This document shows positions 1 through 7,733 of a stretch of 13,926 nt of DNA, piece by piece. The stretch spans positions 1 through 13,926 of the forward strand of contig CAUBIP010000044.1 in the NCBI GenBank assembly GCA_958436045.1, read 5' to 3'. Position 1 is the first letter of the stretch. Every line of letters starts with the position of its first letter. Origin of the DNA: an uncultured Oscillospiraceae bacterium (GTDB lineage: Bacteria > Bacillota > Clostridia > Oscillospirales > Oscillospiraceae). The position numbers were made by a program, and so were the translations under genes. The notes under the pieces were generated by a model. The model searched no databases and had not been told where the DNA came from. It worked only from the letters and a program-made list of their open reading frames with translations.

Positions 1-2629
1 GCATTGGCCCAGGACATGGCCGTTTTGACATAGTCCGCGACCGCATCGCTGTCCGGGAAAATAGACAGGTTGGTCGAGACGCTGACGTCGTAGCCGCACT
101 TCGCGGCATAGCGATACAGGATCGCCGCAATCTGCTGGCGGGTGACATTGCTGTTCGGCGCAAAGGCCGTCTCGCTGACACCGCTGATAATGTCGTTGTT
201 ATACGCCCAAATCAGCGCGTCCTCATACCAAGCGTTTTTGGCGACATCCTCGAACGGATGCGTCAGTCCCGTTACACTGGCCTTCCCATCCATCCGATAG
301 AGGACGGAGGCCAGCATGGCGCGGGTCATTGAGGCATTGGGAGAGAACTCGATAGCGCTGGTCCCATAGAAAATGCAGCTGCGGATCACATAGTCAATCC
401 CGATGTGGGACCAATCCTCGATTCCTGCCACATCCGTGAATTTCCGGCTGGGGCAATCCATGCCGCCTTCGCAGCTGTTCAGGGAGGGGATTACCGTCTC
501 CTTCTTCTCGCCGCAGACCTTGCAGGTCTGCCGGAGTAGGCCCGTAGAAATCAGCGTGGGCGGGGTTACCGTCTCGCCCTCGTCCCAATCGTGGCCCTTG
601 GCCATGGTGTAGGTATCCACGTAGCTTGCGCCGCAGACGGTGCAGGCGTGGGTGGTGTAGCCCATTTCCGTGCAGGTGGGGCCTGTTACTGTGGGAGCAT
701 AATCGTGGTCAATGACCGGGATCGGCTCGGTATGCGTTTTGCCGCAGGTGCAGGTGTAGGTCATCTCGCCCAGCGCCGTGCAGGTGGGCTTCTTCGTTAC
801 CACGCCGTCGCTGTAGTGGTGATCGGTCGGCGCGGTGTAAGCGTCGGTGTAGCTGTCGCCGCAGACGGAGCAGGTGTGGGTGGTGTAGCCCGGGGTTTCG
901 CAGGTCGGCGCAGTGACTGCGGCCTGGTAGTCATGCCCCAGCGGAGCCAGATTTTCAAGCCGAATGACCTCGCCGCAGACCGTGCACTTTTCCTGCTTCA
1001 CACCGCCGGAGACGCAGGAGGGCTCCAGGACGGTAACCAGGGTGGTGGTATGGTCAAGCGGTGCAATGTCGCTTCCCTCCGTGGCATAGTCGCAGCGCAG
1101 GCAGGCTTCCGCCGCCGTATGGCCATGCTCCGTGCAGGTGGGGGCCTTTGCCGGGGCGGTCACGACCAGTTTGTGGCCCAGGGCCGGGGTGGTGACCTCC
1201 GTCTCCTGCTTGCCGCAGATCAGGCAGGTGTTCCGCGTGGTGCCGGTCTCCGTGCAGGTGGCGGCTTTCAGCGTCTTGGTGGTGAAGAAATGGGGGCGCT
1301 CCTGCACGGACAGATTGGTACCGGTGCTGATGTCGCCTGCGGTGCCGCCAGCCGCAGTTTCATAATAGAACTTGATGTAGGCGCCGCCGTGGAGAGGGCT
1401 CGACACATCGACGCTGGCTGCAGAATGCTTATACTGCGTATCCAGCTTGCAGCGGCTCACGGACTGATAGACCATGAAGCCGGAGAGGTTCAGGTATTCC
1501 CCGGGGGCGTAGTTGAGCTTCGTAGGCGGGGTGACAAGGCCATCGACAGCTGTGCGGAAATGCAGCTCCAGGATATCGGTATCCATCGTCAAGAAGGGAG
1601 TCAGGTCCAACTCCTGCTCCATGCCGTATTTTGCATAGTAGTCCTGAATGACCTGCACAGAGATTGTACTCTGGAACACATCATTGGGTGTAAACGGCCA
1701 GACCTTATAGACGAACAGGGGGAAAACGTCATCGTTCACCTGGTGGCCGATTCCGTATTCAAGCGCATAGGTTTCACCAGTCACCGTGGGACTATCCGCC
1801 AAAACCACCCAGCAGTAGGCGGTCTGCGCTTCGCTCTTGGCTTCGCTCCAGCCAATCAGGCCGCCTACAACGGCATAGTTGTTGCTTTCGGCGTAGAGCT
1901 TGAAGTCTGTGGAGTCGGATGCCGGCTTGAAATTCTCCGTCTGGTTGTAGCTGCACCGGGTGATTTCGCCCCCTTCTGCCAAGGCACCGGTCAGGCCGCC
2001 CGCATAGGCTTGCCCCAGCCCACCGGAAAGGCCTTCCTTCGGCTTTGTCTGCTTCAGCAGCTCTGACTTGACCCTGACCTCGGTATCAATCACCACCACG
2101 GCATCCAGGGTCCCCTTGTTGCCAACGCAGCCCACGGCACCGCCTGCAATCAGATTGCGGTCATCATCTTTACTAATGTTCTCTCTGGTCGCAAGAGTCT
2201 GGCGAACGATGGAATTCTTCACCTGGCAGTATTCCACCTTACCGCCCTGCTCCACAAGCCCGGCGATTATGCCGGCATATTTGTTGCCGCTTTGGGAATA
2301 GCCTTTGATTTCAGCAACCTTTTCCGTAATGAACCGGCCGTTTTCCACATTTAGATTCCGGACCGTCCCGGTCAGTACGCCAAAGAGTCCGGTGGTCTTT
2401 CCGAACCGAGCATTGGACACATTGCTGGACAGTTGGAAGTTTTTCAGCGTAAAGCCGTTGCCGTCAAAGCTGCCGCTGAAGCTTTGAAAGCCCTTATAGA
2501 TCAGGCCCTGCATATCCACATCCTGGCCCAGGACAAAATGGCAGTCCGCATAGATGCTGTTGCTGTTATCCGCGCTGTTTGTTGACGCATTGAAAACATA
2601 GCCGATTTGTGCCTCAACGCTGTTTTTTT
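1..2629 (-). CDS. SLH-domain surface protein, 3' part (partial, frameshifted from the upstream ORF)
   Basis: This frame is open from an A7 tract (T7 on the plus strand, 2623-2629) to the left edge and is the downstream half of the ORF at 2501-4006. Directly after the junction it encodes beta-helix-type repeats (FSGSFDGNGFTLKNF, then TGLFGVLTGTVRNLNVENG, then YAGIIAGLVEQGGKVEYCQV). An Ig-like stretch (TPPTKLNYAPGEYLNLSG) lies near 1480-1540. Seven Cys-containing repeats follow (about 1265-485). Two SLH repeats come next (about 440-290 and 260-104), and a third starts near 63 and is cut by the window edge. SLH repeats in this family bind secondary cell-wall polymer, so the protein is probably displayed on the cell surface, with the beta-helix and Cys-repeat parts exposed. 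The ligand is unknown. The first in-frame ATG after the junction is at 2513 and has no clear ribosome binding site, so this half should only be made as part of the longer product. Confidence 0.85.
483..1265 (-). repeat. Seven tandem Cys-containing 36-40-residue repeats inside the surface protein
   Basis: The repeats have the pattern PTCTE.G....TC..CG......I...GH. The first Cys of each lies at about 1254, 1134, 1014, 900, 780 and 672. A seventh, degenerate copy near 554 has Leu in that place. Spacing between units is 120, 120, 114, 120, 108 and 120 nt, that is 36-40 codons. The internal C-x-x-C-G pair is kept in nearly every unit (the fifth has CTCG), and a GH or DH closes most units. Repeats of this type are common in surface proteins of gut Clostridia. 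The paired Cys could form intra-repeat disulfides or a metal site; which one is not visible from sequence. Confidence 0.85.
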
Positions 2630-4006
2630 GTTGGAGAGCCCTCGAATCAGGTAGGGGAAGTCCTCTGTGCCGTCTCCGGCAAAGAAGGTGCTGTCCTCAT
2701 GGAGAGATACGGGGATGCAGAACACCGTGGCGCTGCCCAGCTTGGCCTCGATGACCTGGGTGTCATTGAAATCGTCTTTACCGACCTGGAAGGTGCAAGC
2801 GTCCAGCGCTTTCATATCCGCCGTGCTCTGGTAGGAGGCGAGGCCTGCGAAAGCTTCGCAGAATTCCTTGGAGAAATAGCCGGAGCCGGTTTCACCGAAA
2901 TTCGACAGGGCCCCCACCGGATCCTGCAGGGTCAGCGTGTCGTGGAGCTGCACATGGAACGTCTCACCGGAGGAGCCGTCGGTATTAAAAAGTTCGCTGG
3001 AGACGTTGCGATTTAAAATCTCGCCTTCGGAAAGCTGATAGACGACCGGCATAGACGCGCTGGTGAGATAATTCTTGATGAGGTCCCGCAGGATGCAGCC
3101 CACGGTCGACTGGGCCGTGGTCCAGAGCGTCTCCACCGTGTTGTCGATGGAGGCCTGGGTGAGGACCGTGCCGAAATCTGTCCTGTAGCTGTTGCCGGCT
3201 TCGTTGATCCCGGCCGTCTGGTACATGGCGATGGTCTGCTCATAGTAGGTGCCCATGACATAGGCATAGTAGAGATAGCCGATCATATCCTCAGTGTCGC
3301 TGGCAGCCTTCACCTTGGGATCTGCCTCTTTCAGGAGGGTGTAATAGGTGATGTAATACTGACTCAGCACGTCGACCACGCTGCCGGGGCTGGAGGTCAG
3401 GTAGTTGCCCTGGAGGTACCGGCCCAGCTTATCCACGGCGGAGTGGAAGGTGCCGGTATACTCCACGTCGCTCAGCTGGTAGAAGCGGTCAAAGAGGTTC
3501 TTCTGGGCCTCTTCCGTGTAGCTGCCGCTGCTGAGCATCAGATTGACCTCCCGGTCATAGTAGCTCAGCGCCTCATAATACTGGTTAAAGAAGTCAAAGA
3601 AGGTATTCAGGTAAGTATAATATTGCAGCAGCTGCGTAGAATCAGACACCTGGTCCTTCAGCTCGTCGATCTTGGCGCTGATCACGGGAAGCTGATCGGA
3701 CAGATCGCTGAGCCCTTGATTGACGGTAGATTCCAGCTGGTAAATGGCCGCAGTCTGGTCCGTCAGCTGCTTGTTGATATCCGCCAGGGAGGATTCCACC
3801 ACGCTGAGGTCCACCTGGTTGATGATCGTGGTCGTCGTACCGCCGCCGGAACTGCCGCCGGAATCGCCGCCCTTTCCCATGAAATCCATAGCGGCGTTTT
3901 TAAACAGCGCGCCCACGGCCTGACCGGCGTTGTCATACTCATGCTGATTTTTGCAGACGTTGACGCAGCTCTTGATGATGGAGGCGGACATTTTTACACC
4001 GGTCAT
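2501..4006 (-). CDS. SLH-domain surface protein, 5' part (start and 3' end out of frame)
   Basis: This is the 501-codon N-terminal half of the protein continued at 1-2629. After a short hydrophobic stretch there is a Gly/Ser/Thr linker (about residues 45-60). A heptad-rich coiled coil follows (about 62-125), then a Tyr-rich helical region. Near residue 440 a GDGTEDFPYLI motif starts a beta-helix-like section, the usual lead-in to GLUG-like or right-handed helix repeats. From the A7 tract at 2623-2629 onward this frame turns into unrelated sequence and stops at 2501. The other frame carries the domain on, and one extra A would join them. The annotated ATG at 4006 has no Shine-Dalgarno sequence. 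In-frame sequence upstream encodes an ideal signal peptide (KRIISLLLCLSFVFGF, then a cleavage site near PQADA-F). That segment lies one base out of frame with the well-placed AAGGAG/ATG at 4106-4108. The gene is therefore broken twice, or carries two sequence errors. Confidence 0.8.
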   Translation of the reverse strand: MTGVKMSASIIKSCVNVCKNQHEYDNAGQAVGALFKNAAMDFMGKGGDSGGSSGGGTTTTIINQVDLSVVESSLADINKQLTDQTAAIYQLESTVNQGLSDLSDQLPVISAKIDELKDQVSDSTQLLQYYTYLNTFFDFFNQYYEALSYYDREVNLMLSSGSYTEEAQKNLFDRFYQLSDVEYTGTFHSAVDKLGRYLQGNYLTSSPGSVVDVLSQYYITYYTLLKEADPKVKAASDTEDMIGYLYYAYVMGTYYEQTIAMYQTAGINEAGNSYRTDFGTVLTQASIDNTVETLWTTAQSTVGCILRDLIKNYLTSASMPVVYQLSEGEILNRNVSSELFNTDGSSGETFHVQLHDTLTLQDPVGALSNFGETGSGYFSKEFCEAFAGLASYQSTADMKALDACTFQVGKDDFNDTQVIEAKLGSATVFCIPVSLHEDSTFFAGDGTEDFPYLIRGLSNKKTALRHKSAMFSMRQQTARITATASMRTAILSWARMWICRA

Positions 4007-4105
4007 AATAAGGCTGCCGATGAAGGCGTCCGCCTGCGGCGTCGTCGCTGGTACCGCAAAGCCAAAGACAAAGCTCAGGCAGAGAAGTAAGCTGATGATG
4101 CGTTT

Positions 4106-4124
4106 TCATGTTATTCTCCTTCTT
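4106..4124 (-). promoter_or_regulatory. RBS and start codon of the surface protein, coupled to the tetR stop
   Basis: On the minus strand AAGGAG lies 6 nt before an ATG at 4106-4108. The RBS is inside the last codons of the tetR-type gene, whose TAA (4111-4113) ends 2 nt before this ATG, so the two genes look translationally coupled. Translation from this ATG would read only 56 codons of unrelated sequence ending at 3939. The signal peptide is in the neighbouring frame: ATGAAAACG would have to be ATGAAACG. This site shows where the gene should start. Confidence 0.7.
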
Positions 4125-4812
4125 GTGTGGTAATCTGTTCGAACCCCGATTCAGCCTGCTGTATCGTCGCAGCCATAAATCGCTGGGCTTCGGATTTGAG
4201 GTCGCGCTGCAGCACTGCCTCGATGACCGGCAGATAGTCGGCCTCGGGGACCCGGTAGAGCCGGAAGCAGCAGGCATAATATCTGCGGAGCTTCCGCTCC
4301 ATGGTAAAATACAGGTCGCAGGGGTGGGCCATAAAGCCCCGGGTAACACTGGCAGAGGCGATTTCCAGCTCATAGAAATCGTTTTCCTTCGCCTCCGGCA
4401 GGTAGCGTGCAAAGAGCGTCATAAGCTTCTTGGTGGTGCTTCGGTAGACAAACTCTGAGGTGGAAGGAAGGCTGTAGGTCGTCACATACAGCTCCCGCAG
4501 GGGCTCTGACAGCTCCGTGATATGGAGCTGAAGGCCCGTCTCCAGTGCGTAGAGCAGCAGCGGATTGTCCGTAGGCCTCATGATCTCCGCTTGTTGAAAC
4601 TGCCTGGAGAACATGATCTTCGTAAGCTCCAGCAGAAGCGCCTCTTTGCTGTCAAAGGCGGCAAAAAACGATGCCTGGGCCATCCCTGCGGCAGAAGCGA
4701 TCTGCGTCGTGGTGGTTTTTTCGTAGCCCTGCTCCAAAAATAAGTAGGTCGCCGCTGTGAGCATTTTGTTTCTGCGGGCAATGCCGCGTGCTTGCAGTCC
4801 GTGTTTTGCCAT
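4111..4812 (-). CDS. TetR/AcrR-family transcriptional regulator
   Basis: A 233-residue protein of typical TetR length. Residues about 15-68 form the DNA-binding domain. A first helix (KMLTAATYLFLEQGYEKTT) is followed by a helix-turn-helix (TQIASAAGMAQASFFAAFDS) and the family's usual KEALLLEL stretch. The remaining 165 residues are the helical ligand-binding and dimerisation domain, which varies too much to predict a ligand. The start at 4812 is supported by a GAAGGGGG stretch just upstream. The stop lies 2 nt from the start of the surface-protein gene, so the two form an operon. By analogy with the family it probably represses its own promoter and, through it, the downstream gene. A partial inverted repeat next to the -10 box (4846-4859) is a candidate operator. 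Confidence 0.9.
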   Translation of the reverse strand: MAKHGLQARGIARRNKMLTAATYLFLEQGYEKTTTTQIASAAGMAQASFFAAFDSKEALLLELTKIMFSRQFQQAEIMRPTDNPLLLYALETGLQLHITELSEPLRELYVTTYSLPSTSEFVYRSTTKKLMTLFARYLPEAKENDFYELEIASASVTRGFMAHPCDLYFTMERKLRRYYACCFRLYRVPEADYLPVIEAVLQRDLKSEAQRFMAATIQQAESGFEQITTQEGE

Positions 4813-4836
4813 TCAATACCCCCTTCACTTTTTACG

Positions 4837-4865
4837 ATTATAATATTGAGTACAATCAAGCTATA
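4837..4865 (-). promoter_or_regulatory. Candidate promoter and operator of the tetR-surface protein operon
   Basis: On the minus strand a perfect TATAAT lies at 4837-4842, about 25 nt upstream of the tetR start. No good -35 is visible at 16-18 nt spacing (TATAGC at 4860-4865). The spacer contains TTGATTGTACTCAA (4846-4859), an imperfect inverted repeat with TTGA and TCAA arms. A TetR dimer bound there would block the promoter. The -10 is clear; the operator is inference. Confidence 0.4.
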
Positions 4866-4914
4866 ACACAGCTGTGGGGAAAGTGCAATAGGGTTCTTCA
4901 AGAATTTATTCGTC

Positions 4915-4945
4915 CGCTGCTGTGGGTGCAGCCCACACGGCAGCG
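4915..4945. other. Hairpin in the intergenic region
   Basis: CGCTGC-TGTGGG pairs with CCCACA-(CG)-GCAGCG around a 5-base loop, giving a 12-bp stem with a 2-base bulge. No T-tract follows on either strand. It sits between the convergent end of the dehydrogenase operon and the tetR promoter. No function can be assigned. Confidence 0.4.
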
Positions 4946-5001
4946 TCAATTTCAGGCAGGGCGCAACAAAAGGGTGGAAGGTATCATGCATGGCTGGATA
5001 A

Positions 5002-5039
5002 AGCAGCAGGGACCGCACAACAATGCGATCCCTGCTGCT
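5002..5039 (-). terminator. Hairpin terminator after the dehydrogenase gene
   Basis: An 11-bp stem (AGCAGCAGGGA with TCCCTGCTGCT) with a further short inner pairing (CGCA/TGCG) around CAACAA starts 45 nt after the dehydrogenase stop. On the minus strand only a TTTA follows, so the U-tract is weak. The position and stem strength fit the end of the acyltransferase-dehydrogenase operon. Confidence 0.55.
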
Positions 5040-5083
5040 GTTTGCGAGCCTAGAAAAAATTTATGCGGCTTGGCCTGCGCCCG

Positions 5084-5785
5084 TCAGGTGATGACAAAGC
5101 CGCCGTTGACGGGGAGGACTTGGCCGGTGACGAAGGCGGCGTCGGCCAGGTAGCGCATGGCCTGGGCGACATCCTCCGGGGTGCCGTGACGGCCGATGGG
5201 CGTCTCTTCCTGGAGCGATTCCAGGACCGCCGGGTCGATCTCCCGGCACATGTCCGTCAGAATGACGCCGGGGGCGACGGCGTTGACGCGGATGTGGCTG
5301 GGCCCCAGCTCCTGGGCCAGGGCTTTCGTCAGCGCCAGGACGGCGCCCTTCGTCGCGGAATAGGCGGCCTCACAGGAGGCGCCGATCTGCCCCCACATGG
5401 ACGAGACATTGATGATACAGCCCGCCTGCCGGGCCAGCATCCCGGGCAGGACGGCGTTGACGCAGTGATAGATGCCGGTGACATTCACGTCAAAGAGCCG
5501 CTGCCACTGCTGGGGCGTGATCTGGGAGATCAGGCCGGTGTGGCAGATTCCGGCGTTGTTGATGAGAATCTCTGTCTGCTGCAGCTGCGGGGCCAGACGG
5601 GCGACGGCGTCGCCGTTGGCGACATCGCAGCACAGGGGGGTCGCGCCGGTGCGGTGGGCGACGGCCTGGGCGGCCGCATGGTTTTGATGATAGAGAAAGG
5701 TAACGTGATCCCCCCGGGCGGCGAAGGCTGCGACAGCTGCCGCGCCGATGCCCCGGGAGCCGCCGGTGATCAGAACGTGTTTCAT
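5084..5785 (-). CDS. Short-chain dehydrogenase/reductase, FabG-like
   Basis: A 233-residue NAD(P)-dependent oxidoreductase of the classical SDR family. The nucleotide-binding TGGSRGIG is at residues 7-14, and CDVA with Asp54 probably contacts the adenine. NNAG is at 76-79 and the structural Asn is at 101. Catalytic Ser129, Tyr142 and Lys146 (YSATK) are present, followed by the PG motif at 172-173. The length and the C-terminal GQVLPVNGGF match 3-oxoacyl-ACP reductase-like members, but many SDRs with other substrates look the same. The start has AAGGAG at 8 nt and overlaps the acyltransferase stop as ATGA, so the two are translationally coupled. This location outside any fatty-acid cluster suggests a specialised reduction, perhaps linked to what the neighbouring acyltransferase modifies; that is inference. 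Confidence 0.9.
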   Translation of the reverse strand: MKHVLITGGSRGIGAAAVAAFAARGDHVTFLYHQNHAAAQAVAHRTGATPLCCDVANGDAVARLAPQLQQTEILINNAGICHTGLISQITPQQWQRLFDVNVTGIYHCVNAVLPGMLARQAGCIINVSSMWGQIGASCEAAYSATKGAVLALTKALAQELGPSHIRVNAVAPGVILTDMCREIDPAVLESLQEETPIGRHGTPEDVAQAMRYLADAAFVTGQVLPVNGGFVIT

Positions 5786-6882
5786 GATGCGGGCTCCTTT
5801 TTTTGCAGAATACGCTTGCTTAGGCGTTTGCCCAGGGTGGTAATGCCATCAATGCCAGCCCCGGCGGCCAGTGCGCCAGCCCAAGTGATGAGACTGAGCA
5901 GCAGATAGAACAGCCACAGCGGCCCTGTCGGCAGGAAGTGCAGCAGCAGCATCGACCCGAGGTTCATCAGCAGCGCGTGGGCCAGATACGCTTCGTAGCT
6001 GTGCCGCCCGATCCAGCTGCAGATGCGGGCGAGCCAGCCCCAGCGGCCGCAGCGCAGGGCGATGGCGTACAGGCAGGCGATCGCGCACAGGGTGCACAGG
6101 GCGTAGACCGGGCCGAGCAGGCTCATGCAGGAGAAGGTGACGTCCTGCTGGGCGAGAACATACCGGCAGCTGCGCCAGATGCCGACGGCCAGCGCCCCGG
6201 CGTAGACCAGCGCCGTCACCGGAAGCGCCCTGCGGGCGAAGCGGCAAAAGGCGTCGTAATACGCGCCGCAGCAGGCGCCCAGGAGGAAATAGCCCATCCA
6301 GGAGGCGAAGACCAGCGTCCTGCGCCGGAAGAAGATCGCGCCCAGCAGGCCGGGGCCGCTGCAGCGGGGCGTCAGGTACAGATAGGCCAGCCAGAGCGCC
6401 AGGCATACAGCGACGAACCACCGCCGGTCCAGCCACCGCCGCAGCTGCAGCAGCAGCGGCGCGAGGATGACAAACTGCAGGATCATGACGACGTACCAAA
6501 GATGATAGCTGCCGTCGCCAAAGATCAGACTGCGGACCAGGTTCCCCGGCGTCAGCGGGACGCGGCGGTAGAGCAGGTAGAAGACTGTCCAGAGGACATA
6601 CGGCAGCGCCAGCTGGCCCAGGCGCTTTTTCAGATACCTGCCATAGGAAAAGCTGCGGCTGTGAAACAGCCCGCAGGCGAATAGAAAGACGAAAAGCGGC
6701 ACGGCAAAGCGCAGCGGCTCAAACAGCGCCGCGCAGGCCAGCCGCCCGGCCTGGCCGATCTCCGGCCGCCGCGCCCAACTGCCGAGGACGTGCTGCAGTA
6801 CGACGGCGGTAAAGGCGCAGGTGCGCAGGATATCCCATTCCGGGATGCGCTGCCTGGTGGGAAGGGAAGTAGGTCGATCCAT
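5782..6882 (-). CDS. Acyltransferase-3 family integral membrane protein
   Basis: A 366-residue protein with about ten hydrophobic segments and the layout of the acyltransferase-3 (OafA/WecH-like) family. The N-terminal motif has Asp17, Arg20 and a conserved His31 (VVLQH). A loop of the R-x-L-P-Y type follows (SYGRYLKKRLGQLALPYVLW, about 80-98). SYHLWYVVMILQF lies at about 125-137 and a late GRHSYEAYLAH at 292-302. Family members move acetyl or other acyl groups from the cytoplasm onto sugars, peptidoglycan or lipids outside the membrane. The substrate here cannot be read from sequence. The start is supported by AAGGAG 6 nt upstream, and the stop overlaps the dehydrogenase start by 4 nt. The basic C-terminus (KRLSKRILQKK) is cytosolic by the positive-inside rule. 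The hairpin array begins 76 nt upstream of the start. Confidence 0.88.
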   Translation of the reverse strand: MDRPTSLPTRQRIPEWDILRTCAFTAVVLQHVLGSWARRPEIGQAGRLACAALFEPLRFAVPLFVFLFACGLFHSRSFSYGRYLKKRLGQLALPYVLWTVFYLLYRRVPLTPGNLVRSLIFGDGSYHLWYVVMILQFVILAPLLLQLRRWLDRRWFVAVCLALWLAYLYLTPRCSGPGLLGAIFFRRRTLVFASWMGYFLLGACCGAYYDAFCRFARRALPVTALVYAGALAVGIWRSCRYVLAQQDVTFSCMSLLGPVYALCTLCAIACLYAIALRCGRWGWLARICSWIGRHSYEAYLAHALLMNLGSMLLLHFLPTGPLWLFYLLLSLITWAGALAAGAGIDGITTLGKRLSKRILQKKEPAS

Positions 6883-6994
6883 GGGGTGCTCCTTGTTGCT
6901 GTTTGGGGTTCTTTTTCATTCTAACGAATATCCTGCCCCATCATACGGAGCAGAAAAAACGAGAGACTGCTGCGGCGCAGCAATCTCTCGTTCA

Positions 6995-7044
6995 GACAGT
7001 CAAAAAGCCTCGCAGAGTTTGCGCCGCGCACGGCGCAAATAGAG
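6995..7044 (+). repeat. Dispersed repeat module, copy 1
   Basis: The 41 bases at 6999-7039 are identical to 13881-13921. Similarity extends on both sides (AGAC before, AGAG after) with single mismatches. The module contains the TTTGCGCC/GGCGCAAA hairpin. It starts directly after a palindrome in both places: H1 here, a terminator hairpin at the other copy. Confidence 0.85.
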
Positions 7045-7226
7045 TCAAAATCATTTTTTCCGGCGGCGTGTACGTCGGGAAAAATACTTCTCGCCCTGCA
7101 AGTGTGGAATTTTCACGCCAACGGCGTGAAAATTATGCGCGCAGCAGGGTGCAAGCCCTTTCAAACGAGAGCCCAGCGAAGCGGGTCTCGTTTGAGCGTG
7201 TGTCAAAATACTTTTTTGACACACGC

Positions 7227-7261
7227 AACGAGAGACTGCTGCGGCACAGCAATCTCTCGTT
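7227..7261 (-). terminator. Possible terminator of the yabP-divIC-S1 operon
   Basis: The stop codon of the S1-domain gene (TAA at 7266-7268) is followed within 5 nt by a stem with arms AACGAGAGA and TCTCTCGTT and inner GCTG/CAGC pairing. A second, 13-bp stem (7196-7226) follows directly. No U-tract follows this stem, so the terminator role is inferred from position. The same 35-nt hairpin recurs at 6958-6992. Confidence 0.45.
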
Positions 7262-7265
7262 TGGG

Positions 7266-7709
7266 TTATCTTCTTCTCGACTTTGTCTTGTGGTCGGAGT
7301 ATTGCTTGAGCCCGGCGATTTTACGGTCGGATTCGGATAGAAAAGCTTTGAGCTTTTCCTCAAAGGAGAGCTCCCCAGAGCGCTGGGGCTGGGGGGCCGT
7401 GCGGCAGCGGGGAGCGGGGCGGCGGACCGGCGGCTTTGCATCCGCGCTTACCGCACCGGCGGGCCGGGCCGTGTCAGGCTGCGCCTGCTTGATGGAGAGA
7501 CTGATGCGGTGCGGTGCGTCGACTGCGATCACCTTGACCTGGACGCTCTGCCCCTCGGAGAGAAAATCGTGTATATCCTTGACGAAGGTACCCGCGATCT
7601 CGGAGATATGCACTAGGCCGGTCTGCCCGTCGGGCAGGGTGATGAATGCGCCGAATTTGGCGATGGATTGGACCTTGCCTTCCAGAATAGAGCCGACTGT
7701 GAAATCCAT
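7266..7709 (-). CDS. yabR: S1 RNA-binding domain protein, YabR-like
   Basis: A 147-residue protein. Residues 3-75 form one S1 (OB-fold) domain with the classical pattern VGSILEGKVQSIAKFGAFI, then GLVHISEI and a closing RISLSIKQ. An Ala/Pro/Arg-rich linker (about 76-113) is probably disordered. The tail, SFEEKLKAFLSESDRKIAGL at 115-134 and then a basic end, is the conserved C-terminus of clostridial S1 proteins encoded after divIC. Such proteins bind RNA, probably in a ribosome- or RNA-linked role; the exact job is not settled. It is the last gene of the yabP operon, 24 nt after divIC. The GAGAGG ribosome binding site is weak and spaced about 11 nt from the ATG. Confidence 0.9.
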   Translation of the reverse strand: MDFTVGSILEGKVQSIAKFGAFITLPDGQTGLVHISEIAGTFVKDIHDFLSEGQSVQVKVIAVDAPHRISLSIKQAQPDTARPAGAVSADAKPPVRRPAPRCRTAPQPQRSGELSFEEKLKAFLSESDRKIAGLKQYSDHKTKSRRR

Positions 7710-7733
7710 AGGCTGCTTGTATCCTCTCTTTTT

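Larger units (their letters stand above)
6958..7261. repeat. Mosaic of at least seven closely packed hairpins between two operons
   Basis: This non-coding stretch consists largely of stem-loops. H1 is 6958-6992 (arms AACGAGAGA/TCTCTCGTT). H2 is 7018-7039 (TTTGCGCC/GGCGCAAA). H3 is 7054-7084 (12 bp with two G-T pairs). H4 is 7108-7134 (12-bp perfect stem, AAC loop), enclosed by CCCTGC/GCAGGG at 7094-7099 and 7144-7149. H5 is 7161-7195 (TCAAACGAGA/TCTCGTTTGA). H6 is 7196-7226 (13-bp perfect stem). H7 is 7227-7261. H5, H6 and H7 abut without a spare base. H1 and H7 are direct repeats, identical over 35 nt except one base, and H5 shares their arm sequence. No credible gene fits. H7 follows the S1-protein stop at once and could end that transcript. 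Confidence 0.85.

Noticed and set aside
591..2066. 491-codon open frame on the plus strand opposite the surface protein
   Set aside because: It is the mirror of a repetitive, GC-biased coding strand. The minus frame has signal peptide, repeat and SLH signatures; the plus frame has none.
4788..5153. 121-codon plus-strand frame between tetR and the dehydrogenase
   Set aside because: It crosses two hairpins and the end of the dehydrogenase gene, with no ribosome binding site and no family resemblance.
6958..7261. CRISPR array
   Set aside because: The repeats are few, irregularly spaced, and of different hairpin types; no constant repeat-spacer period.
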